Positions 57,492 through 64,000 of a stretch of DNA of 64,000 bases are shown piece by piece. The DNA comes from Mycolicibacterium moriokaense. Lineage in GTDB: Bacteria; Actinomycetota; Actinomycetes; Mycobacteriales; Mycobacteriaceae. Position 1 is the stretch's first letter, and each line of letters starts with the position of its first letter. The notes below the pieces were generated by a model. The model saw only the letters and a program-made list of their open reading frames with translations. It ran no database searches and was not told the origin of the DNA. The translations under genes and the position numbers were made by a program. Where the stretch lies: assembly GCF_003201655.1 (NCBI RefSeq), contig NZ_QJJU01000001.1, positions 62,001 to 126,000 on the forward strand. Reading direction: 5' to 3'.

Positions 57492-58281
57492 CCCAGTCGA
57501 CGAGCATGTCCGCCGGATATGTGCCCCCGCGGGGATCACCGCCGCCCGAACCGGCAACCGCGAGATTCAGTATTGGAAAGAGCGTGTATCCAGGGGTGTT
57601 GAACTGCCAATCGGGCAGGGAACTCGCCGGAACATCGAAGTACGGTTGCGCGCCGTCGACGTAGTCCAACCAGAAGCGCATGCCTGCGTTATCCCACTGG
57701 ACCCGCCACGTGTGCCACCCGCTGTCCGGTGCGATGGTGTGGCTCACGTGTTCTCCGCCGTTCAGTTTTGCGTGGACGGCGGTTCCCGGCGCCCAGCTGC
57801 CGTTGCCGTACCACTCCATGATGTCGACTTCGCCGCCATTGACGGGGCTGTTGTTGGCGAGGTACCACGCAGGCCAGCAGCCCGGGGTGAGGCAGTTCAG
57901 CTTGATCCTGGCTTCCCAGGTGGTGCCGATGGGTCCTCTGTACTTGCCGAAGAGCTTGCCGCTGAAATAGGTGTTGCCGTCCTTCGCGGCGCGGATGACG
58001 AGGTTGGACTTGCCGTCGAGGAAGAGGTTTCGCCGATCGTCGCGGTATTGGCCGACGTTCTCGGGTAGCTCCCAGAATGTCGGGTCCTCCATGTCCTCCC
58101 TGGCCAGCGCGGGCTCCCATTTGGAGTAATCGGGGGCTGAGCCGGCCGGGCCGTCGAAATTGTCCTCGAAGAGGTAACGGCTCGGTGGCGGCGCGGCCTG
58201 CGCAGCGGGGATGGGCATCGTGGCCGCCAACGTGCCGATACCGGCCATCAACATCATGTGGCGACGATTCATCTCAGGCAT
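57478..58281 (-). CDS. Tat-exported GH16 family glycosidase
   Basis: A 267-residue protein. The twin-arginine signal (MPEMNRRHMMLMAGIGTLAA, cleavage near AQA) precedes a GH16 jelly-roll with the catalytic E-x-D-x-x-E in GGEVDIMEWYG and a conserved WHTWRVQWD strand. GH16 members cut beta-1,3- or 1,3-1,4-glucans; Rv0315 is the M. tuberculosis relative. The stop overlaps the AraC start. ATG 58281 or 58272 are both possible. Confidence 0.88.
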   Translation of the reverse strand: MPEMNRRHMMLMAGIGTLAATMPIPAAQAAPPPSRYLFEDNFDGPAGSAPDYSKWEPALAREDMEDPTFWELPENVGQYRDDRRNLFLDGKSNLVIRAAKDGNTYFSGKLFGKYRGPIGTTWEARIKLNCLTPGCWPAWYLANNSPVNGGEVDIMEWYGNGSWAPGTAVHAKLNGGEHVSHTIAPDSGWHTWRVQWDNAGMRFWLDYVDGAQPYFDVPASSLPDWQFNTPGYTLFPILNLAVAGSGGGDPRGGTYPADMLVDWVRVW

Positions 58282-58352
58282 CCCAACAGGTAAGCGGTTA
58301 TGCCCGCCAGGTGCAAATGACCGCGTTAAGCACGGGTCCGTGAGCCGGCCAC

Positions 58353-60854
58353 CTAGTCCATGCGCCCGGCGTCGACGACACGAATGACCGCCGCACCCTC
58401 CTCGTCGGAAGCCTCTAGGTCCACCTCCACGTCGAGACCCCAGTCGTGGTCGCCCGCCGGGTCGTCGAGGATCTGGCGCACCCGCCACACATCGGGCTGC
58501 CGGTCGATGATCAGCATCGCCGGGCCTCTGGCATCGGCGCCCGTTCCCACGTCGTGGTGCTCGGCGAAGTACGCGCCGATGACCTCCTCCCAGCGCTCGG
58601 ACGTCCAGCCGGAGCCGGCGTCCAACTCGCCAAGGTCGTACCAGCGGCGCCTCGCGAACAACTCCACCCGGCGGAACAGCGCGTTGCGGACCATCGTGGT
58701 GAAGGCACGCTCGTTGCCGGTCAGTGGGCGGGGCCGCGCAGGCACCGTCACGGGTGCGTTCAGCGGCTGGTCCGGACTGGTGAGCTGCTCCCACTCGTCG
58801 AGCAGGCTCGAATCGACTTGGCGCACAAGCTCGCCCAGCCACTCGACGATGTCAGTGACGTCCTCTGTCCGCGCGGCGGCCGGTACCGATGACCGTAGCG
58901 CCTTGAACGCGTCGGAGAGATAGCGCAGCACCGCACCCTCGGAGCGGGTCAGCCCGTAGACGCTCACGAACTCACGAAAGGTGAACGCCCGCTCCCACAT
59001 CTCACGCACGACGGACTTCGGCGACAACTGCCCGTCAGCAGCCCAGGGGTTGCTCTGCACGTACACCTCGAAGGTGTGCCCGAGCAGCTCGTCGAGCGGC
59101 CTTGGATACGTGACGTCGTCCAGCAGTTCGATGCGCTCGTCGTACTCGATGCCCTCGGCCTTCATCGCGGCGACGGCCTCGCCTCTGGCCTTGTTCAGCT
59201 GCGCCGCCAGGATCTGGCGAGGATCCTCGAGGGTTGACTCGATGACCGAAACGACGTCCAGCGCATAGGTTTCCGACGCTGGATCGAGCACGTCAACGGC
59301 TGCGAGCGCGAAGGTCGACAGCGGCTGGTTAAGCGCGAAGTCGGGCGGCAGGTCGACAGTCAGTCGGTAGCGTCGCCCGTCGGCTTCGGGTTCATCGAGC
59401 CGCTCAAGTACGCCGGCCTGCAGCAGCGAGCGGGCGATGCCGACGGCCTCGCGGATGTGTTGCAGCTGCCGCTTGCGGGGCTCGTGGTTGTCGGTGAGCA
59501 GCCTGCCCATCGCGGCGAACGGGTCGCCGGGACGGTCGACGACATCGAGGATCATCGCAGTCGACACGCGCATGTTGCTCGTCAACGGCTCGGGGGCGGC
59601 CTCAAGGAGTCGGGTCATGGTCGACTCGCTCCACGGCACCATGCCCTCGGGCACCTTGCGGCGCACCAGCTTTCGGCGCTTCTTCGGGTCGTCGGCGACC
59701 TTGGCGAACTGTTTGAGGTTCTCCACCTCGTGATCGGGTGCCTGCACGACGACGGTCCCAGCGGTGTCGTAACCAGCGCGCCCGGCCCGCCCGGCGATCT
59801 GATGGAACTCGCGGGCGCTGAGCAGCCGGGTGCGGGTGCCGTCGTATTTCGACAACGCCGAGAAGACGACGGTCCGGATCGGCACGTTGATGCCGACTCC
59901 GAGAGTGTCGGTGCCGCAGATGACCTTGAGCAGGCCTGCCTGCGCCAGCTGCTCCACCAGCCGCCGGTACTTAGGCAGCATCCCGGCGTGGTGCACCCCG
60001 ATCCCGTGCCGGACCAGTCGCGACAGCGTTGAGCCGAAGGCCGTAGAAAATTGGAACCGACCAATATTCTCGGCGATCGCGGCCTTCTCCTCCTTGGTGC
60101 TCACGTTGACGCTCATCAGCGCCTGCGCCCGTTCAAGCGCCGAGGCCTGTGTGAAGTGCACGACGTAGATCGGCGCCTGCTTCGTCTCGAGGAGGTCGCC
60201 GATCGTCTCGTGCATGGGGGTGGTCGCATAGGAGTGATACAGCGGAACCGGGCGCTCGGCGTTGGCGACCAGCGCCGTCGGCCTGCCGGTGCGCCGCGTC
60301 AGGTCTTCGCGAAGGAACGTGACGTCGCCCAGCGTCGCCGACATCAGCAGGAACTGCGCGTCGGGCAACTCCAGCAGCGGCACCTGCCAGGCCCAGCCGC
60401 GGTCGGGGTCGCCGTAGAAGTGGAACTCGTCCATGACCACCAGCCCGATGTCCGCGTTTGCGCCTTCGCGCAGCGAAATGTTGGCCAGCACCTCGGCGGT
60501 GCAGGTGATGATCGGTGCCTGCGCATTGACCGCGGCGTCGCCGGTGAGCATGCCGACGTTGGCCGCGCCGAACACGTCGCAGAGCGCGAAGAACTTCTCA
60601 CTGACCAGTGCCTTGATCGGCGCGGTGTAATAGCTCCGCCGGCCCGCCGCCAGCGCGGCATACAGTGCGCCGGTGGCCACCAGCGACTTGCCAGAGCCGG
60701 TCGGCGTCGCCAGGACCACGTTCGCGCCGCTGACCAGCTCGATCAACGCCTCCTCCTGCGCCGCGTACAGCACAGTGCCCTGTGCCTCGGCCCAGGCAGC
60801 GAAGGAGGCGAACAGCTCGTCGGCGTCGTCGTGAAGCGGCGGAGGAAGGGTCAT
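58353..60854 (-). CDS. DEAD/DEAH box RNA helicase with DUF3516 domain
   Basis: An 833-residue SF2 helicase. Motif I is ATPTGSGKS (about residue 55), motif II DEFHFYG, motif III SATLG, with later QIAGRAGRAGYDTAGTVVVQ (motif VI region). The C-terminal part (about 500-833) carries the DUF3516-type extension (EYDERIELLDDVTYPRPLDE; VWRVRQILDDPAGDHDWGL). The order is typical of Ski2-like actinobacterial helicases. Probably acts in RNA processing; no partner is evident. It is divergent from the HD-domain gene, 52 bp apart. Confidence 0.92.
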   Translation of the reverse strand: MTLPPPLHDDADELFASFAAWAEAQGTVLYAAQEEALIELVSGANVVLATPTGSGKSLVATGALYAALAAGRRSYYTAPIKALVSEKFFALCDVFGAANVGMLTGDAAVNAQAPIITCTAEVLANISLREGANADIGLVVMDEFHFYGDPDRGWAWQVPLLELPDAQFLLMSATLGDVTFLREDLTRRTGRPTALVANAERPVPLYHSYATTPMHETIGDLLETKQAPIYVVHFTQASALERAQALMSVNVSTKEEKAAIAENIGRFQFSTAFGSTLSRLVRHGIGVHHAGMLPKYRRLVEQLAQAGLLKVICGTDTLGVGINVPIRTVVFSALSKYDGTRTRLLSAREFHQIAGRAGRAGYDTAGTVVVQAPDHEVENLKQFAKVADDPKKRRKLVRRKVPEGMVPWSESTMTRLLEAAPEPLTSNMRVSTAMILDVVDRPGDPFAAMGRLLTDNHEPRKRQLQHIREAVGIARSLLQAGVLERLDEPEADGRRYRLTVDLPPDFALNQPLSTFALAAVDVLDPASETYALDVVSVIESTLEDPRQILAAQLNKARGEAVAAMKAEGIEYDERIELLDDVTYPRPLDELLGHTFEVYVQSNPWAADGQLSPKSVVREMWERAFTFREFVSVYGLTRSEGAVLRYLSDAFKALRSSVPAAARTEDVTDIVEWLGELVRQVDSSLLDEWEQLTSPDQPLNAPVTVPARPRPLTGNERAFTTMVRNALFRRVELFARRRWYDLGELDAGSGWTSERWEEVIGAYFAEHHDVGTGADARGPAMLIIDRQPDVWRVRQILDDPAGDHDWGLDVEVDLEASDEEGAAVIRVVDAGRMD

Positions 60855-60906
60855 CGTGAGGAACAGCGTGCCTTAGCGACGGCCCCGCCGACCGTACGAT
60901 CGTGTC

Positions 60907-61503
60907 GTGACGACTCCCGAGATCCTCCGAAGTTCGCCGCTGGTCGAGGAGATCCTCGAGTCTCACCGCAAGCGCGCCCGCGGCGACGACGCAGGCTACG
61001 ACGCGTACAAGGCGCACGTGTATCGCGTGGTGAACTTCGCCCGCGCGCTCACCCCGGATGTAGGAGACCGTGACGAGAAACTCGCCATCGCTGCGGCGTT
61101 TCACGACGTCGCCGCATTCGACACGCTGGACTACCTCGTCCCGTCGATCGAGGCGCAGGACGCATGGCTGCAGCAGACCGGGCGCGAGGCGTGGTCCGAC
61201 GAGCTGGCGCTCATCGTCGCGGAGCATCATCGGCTGTCGGGATATGGTCCTGCTCGTCCGTACGCACCGCTGGTGGAGGCCGTTCGCCGAGCCGATCTCG
61301 TCGACGTCAGTCAGGGCCTGATCCGGTTCGGTATCCCGCGTTCCTACGTGAAGGAAGTGCGTGCCGCCTTCGACGCAGGCGCCTTCTTCAAGCGGGTGAT
61401 CCCCTTGGGCACGCTGCGGGCGGTCCGCAAGCTCCAGCAGCCAGGCTTCCTGCGCCCGGGTAACGCGCTGGTCCGCTCGGGCCACGAAGGGGCCGATCGC
61501 TGA
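60907..61503 (+). CDS. HD domain phosphohydrolase-like protein
   Basis: A 198-residue protein with the H...HD...H pattern of the HD superfamily: YKAHVYRVVNFARAL, AAAFHDVAAFDTL and IVAEHHRLSGYG, then a downstream Asp (VRRADLVDV). It has GTG start 60907. Members hydrolyse nucleotides or other phosphate esters; this one's substrate is unknown. Confidence 0.82.
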   Translation: MTTPEILRSSPLVEEILESHRKRARGDDAGYDAYKAHVYRVVNFARALTPDVGDRDEKLAIAAAFHDVAAFDTLDYLVPSIEAQDAWLQQTGREAWSDELALIVAEHHRLSGYGPARPYAPLVEAVRRADLVDVSQGLIRFGIPRSYVKEVRAAFDAGAFFKRVIPLGTLRAVRKLQQPGFLRPGNALVRSGHEGADR

Positions 61504-61566
61504 GCCCGCGAGTCTGCCCACGACGCCGGCATCGTATTTCCGTGAGACGACAGGCATTCTGGCTGA

Positions 61567-62211
61567 GTGGGCTTGTTGATTCGCCTCGTCGAGTTGCTGA
61601 TCGTGATCGTGCCGTTGGCCGGCGTGATCATTGCCGGTCTGAGGGCGGTATCGAGGGCGCGTGCACGTCAAGAGGGCCCGACCGACGAGGCGCCGAGCCG
61701 TGGAAGCGATCAGACCGCCCGGTGGCAGGCGATCAAACGGACGACAAGAGAGCATGATCGGGCGCAGACCCGCTGGCTGGATTATGAACTCGACGTCGGC
61801 AAGCTCCTCGACTTTCCGCTCATGACCGACATGCGCGATCCGCTGACGCAACGCTTCCACCGCGCGAAGCTGCGGGCGGACTTCCTCCGTCCCGCCGACG
61901 CCGCCGATCTACTAGGCGACGTCGACGTCGCCCGGGAGTACCGCGACGCCGTCGAGGAGTACGTGACCGCGTTCGACATTGCGGAGGCCGAAGCAATCCG
62001 AAGACGGCAAAGCGCCTTCTCACGAGCCGATCAACAGCGGCTCGGCCGCGCGAAACGTGCGCTCCGCATCGTGTCGGACCCCGCGGCGACACCGCAGGAA
62101 CGTGAGCGTGCCTACGACGTCGCGTGCAGGGAACTCGACGGCCTGATCGTGCTGCCCGAGCGCACCCGCGTGGCGATCGAGCGTGGAATCGCAGGCGAGC
62201 TCGACAGCTAG
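61567..62211 (+). CDS. conserved single-pass membrane protein, unknown function
   Basis: A 214-residue protein with an N-terminal helix (GLLIRLVELLIVIVPLAGVI) and a charged helical cytoplasmic part (RTTREHDRAQTRWLDYELDV; DADVAREYRDAVEEYVTAFD-like). It starts at GTG 61567. It lies 63 bp after the HD gene on the same strand. I cannot name a family, though the coding character is strong. Confidence 0.75.
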   Translation: MGLLIRLVELLIVIVPLAGVIIAGLRAVSRARARQEGPTDEAPSRGSDQTARWQAIKRTTREHDRAQTRWLDYELDVGKLLDFPLMTDMRDPLTQRFHRAKLRADFLRPADAADLLGDVDVAREYRDAVEEYVTAFDIAEAEAIRRRQSAFSRADQQRLGRAKRALRIVSDPAATPQERERAYDVACRELDGLIVLPERTRVAIERGIAGELDS

Positions 62212-62259
62212 CTGTGGCCAGGGTCGGGGCGGTTGCATTCCCGCGCCTATGGTCGAGCA

Positions 62260-62976
62260 GTGACGATTACCTACGACGACGAGCTGCGCGAGCAGATCCG
62301 GGCACGGTTGGCTAGTCACGAACGCCGCGCCGTGACCGACCCGACGAAGCGGCACGCGGCCGTCGCATTGGTGTTGGTCGACTCCGACGTCGGCGACGAC
62401 AGGGTGGACCCCGCGCCTGTGGACGATTGGATCGATGGGCGGCCGATGGAGTCGGGTCTCGAGGGCCGCATGGTTGACGTATCGGGAGGTGCCGCTTTCC
62501 TTCTGTGCCGCAGGGCATCTCGCCTCTCGTCACATGCGGCGCAGTGGGCGCTGCCGGGTGGCCGAGTGGACCCTGGCGAAACCGCCGTCGATGCCGCGCT
62601 TCGCGAGTTGGATGAAGAGGTCGGCATAACGCTGCCGGACTCGACGGTGCTTGGTCTGCTCGACGACTACCCGACACGGTCGGGGTACGTCATCACCCCG
62701 GTCGTGATCTGGGGCGGCGGCCGCCTCGATCCGCGGCCCGCGCCCGACGAGGTGGTGGCGGTTTACCGAGTGGGTTTACATCAATTGCAACGTGACGATT
62801 CGCCGCGCTTCATCACCATCCCGGAGAGCCCGCGTCCGGTCGTGCAGATCCCGTTAGGCAACGACCTGATCCACGCACCGACGGGTGCTGTGCTGCTGCA
62901 ATTGCGGTGGCTGTGTCTGGAAGGCCGCCATGACCCTGTCAATGAACTCGAGCAACCGGTGTTTGCCTGGCAGTAG
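62260..62976 (+). CDS. Nudix hydrolase
   Basis: A 238-residue CoA-diphosphatase-like Nudix protein. The Nudix box GxxxxxExxxxxxxRELxEExG is complete in GRVDPGETAVDAALRELDEE followed by VGI. It is preceded by AQWALPGG. The longer N-terminus than usual includes an acidic insert (VDSDVGDDRVDPAPVDDW). The substrate is a nucleoside diphosphate derivative, not defined. GTG 62260 is chosen as the first codon of the conserved region. The 256 bp that follow hold no gene. Confidence 0.87.
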   Translation: MTITYDDELREQIRARLASHERRAVTDPTKRHAAVALVLVDSDVGDDRVDPAPVDDWIDGRPMESGLEGRMVDVSGGAAFLLCRRASRLSSHAAQWALPGGRVDPGETAVDAALRELDEEVGITLPDSTVLGLLDDYPTRSGYVITPVVIWGGGRLDPRPAPDEVVAVYRVGLHQLQRDDSPRFITIPESPRPVVQIPLGNDLIHAPTGAVLLQLRWLCLEGRHDPVNELEQPVFAWQ

Positions 62977-63232
62977 GCACTCCGTTCGCAGCGTCATGCG
63001 AGCGGTCCGCGGACGGCAGCTGAACTCGCGGCGGCCGGACGGTATCCGGAACGAATCCGGATTTCAAAGTCCGGAGTGTGAACCAAAACTCGTGCGGGTC
63101 ACGCAGCTAAAGATGCTGTCGCCCAAGGTATCTTGAGCTCGGACAAACCGGTCGTGTCGGTACCGCAGAGGCTGGAAGGGAGTCAGGACCCTGACGCGCG
63201 GAAGGTCTTCTCGCACAACGACACTAGCCCGC

Positions 63233-64000
63233 GTGCCGGGCGGTACCGGGCGGTGGAAGCCAATTGTTCTGTTGGCTTTGGCGGTGGGCCTGCAGAGCGC
63301 CGATGCAGGGACCGTGGGAGCGCTCGCCGTGCCGCTCAAACAGGCGTTGCACATCACCAACACCCAGGTCGGACTGTTGGTCACCGTATCGACAGGCGTC
63401 GGCGCACTCGCCACGCTGTTGGCGGGAGCATTCGCCGACCGCACTGTCCGTGTCCGCTTGCTGTGGATGGCACTGCTGGTGTGTTCGGCGGCAATGGCTT
63501 TGAGCGCCGCCAGCCCCAGTTACGGTTGGCTGCTGGCGTGCAGGGTCGCTCTCGGTGCCGGTGTGGCGGTGTCAGGGCCGGTGGTCGCCTCGCTGATGGG
63601 CGATTACTTCGCGCCCAGCGAGCGGGGACGAGTGTATGGGCTGGTGCTAGCGGGCGAGGGCGCGTGCACGGCGGTGGGACTGCTGGTCGCGGGGGAATTG
63701 GGCGCAGTGAGTTGGCGCCTTGGGTTCTGTTGGCTGGCCGTGGTCGGACTCATCCTCGCTATCGCCGTGGCAACGTTGCTTCGCGAACCTCGCCGCGGAG
63801 GCAGCAGCCGCCTCGGCGACACGGCGTCGGCGGCCACCACTACCGTCCTTCACGAGAACGCTCAGCATCGATCCGTGTGGCGCGACGTGAGCTACGTGCT
63901 CGCGATCCGCACCAACCTTGTTCTCGTGGTGGGGTCCTCGTTCGGTTACTTCTTCTTTACCGGGTTGAGCACTTTCGGCGTAGCGCTGCTGTGCGGCCGG
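63233..64000 (+). CDS. MFS transporter, C-terminus outside the window
   Basis: The forward frame is open from about 63137 to the window edge. From GTG 63233 it reads 256 residues with seven helices so far, including VGLLVTVSTGVGALATLLAG, the loop 2-3 motif GAFADRTVRVRLL (G-x-x-x-D-R, MFS motif A) and PSERGRVYGLVLAGEGACTA. It is a typical major facilitator half. Start uncertain: the CTG at 63191 has a better GGAAGGGAG site upstream but is a rare start. Substrate unknown. Confidence 0.82.
   Translation, partial: MPGGTGRWKPIVLLALAVGLQSADAGTVGALAVPLKQALHITNTQVGLLVTVSTGVGALATLLAGAFADRTVRVRLLWMALLVCSAAMALSAASPSYGWLLACRVALGAGVAVSGPVVASLMGDYFAPSERGRVYGLVLAGEGACTAVGLLVAGELGAVSWRLGFCWLAVVGLILAIAVATLLREPRRGGSSRLGDTASAATTTVLHENAQHRSVWRDVSYVLAIRTNLVLVVGSSFGYFFFTGLSTFGVALLCGR

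Overview
The window comes from a high-GC actinobacterium, almost certainly a rapidly growing Mycobacterium (Mycolicibacterium type). The order leuS, marR, gntR, LLM oxidoreductase, Rv0045c-like esterase, ino1, padR, DUF1707 protein, DUF5318 protein, ponA1, GT87 mannosyltransferase-like gene, rpsF, ssb, rpsR, rplI, dnaB, and further on a GH6 cellulase, matches the M. tuberculosis Rv0039c-Rv0062 neighbourhood as I remember it. Lineage-specific insertions break this order: a glucosylglycerate hydrolase, an amino-acid ABC transporter, and a large accessory block. All identifications rest on reading the sequence and remembered family knowledge; no database search was run.

Layout. 1-5.6 kb: an SBF-type transporter (cut by the edge), a small Cys-tailed membrane protein, an Mtc28/LpqN-like secreted protein, leuS and an SDR. 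5.6-16.4 kb: ggH, glnQ-like and fused glnH-glnP-like genes, and the conserved chain of regulators, hydrolases and ino1. 16.4-22.5 kb: ponA1, GT87 and the rpsF-ssb-rpsR-rplI operon. 23-25.6 kb: dnaB, split by a 417-residue P-loop intein with class 3 (Trp-Cys-Thr) signatures and a cysteine-rich insert in its endonuclease, preceded by a LexA-type box.

25.8-40.4 kb is accessory and partly decayed. Its centre is a transmembrane Ser/Thr kinase with an NHL propeller (PknD-like), 4 bp upstream of an EmbR-like SARP-FHA regulator. Around this pair are five genes or gene remnants whose products start with nearly the same signal peptide (MIKTRIASTAALFTFGL) and continue into Ser/Thr-rich stretches. Four of their promoters carry one architecture: TTGAGGT, 4 bp, TTGAGGT/A, 8 bp, GATCCT. 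Direct heptamers with an 11-bp repeat are what SARP regulators bind, so I propose a self-contained kinase - EmbR-like activator - secreted Ser/Thr-rich protein regulon. IS remnants, a frameshifted small gene, a kinase fragment and a cyclopropane-synthase gene with one in-frame TGA show that the region is being remodelled.

40.4-64 kb: an MmpS-MmpL pair, a fused HadA/HadB-like dehydratase, an SDR/TetR divergon with two matching operators, GH6 cellulase, metallophosphoesterase, a YCII protein plus ECF42-type sigma factor, an L,D-transpeptidase, an LLM oxidoreductase, a two-component cluster (two response regulators, a HisKA_3 kinase, a nucleotide cyclase) with a 15-bp site present in both orientations, a methyltransferase, an AraC regulator, a Tat-exported GH16 glycosidase, a DUF3516-type helicase, an HD-domain protein, a Nudix hydrolase and the start of an MFS transporter.
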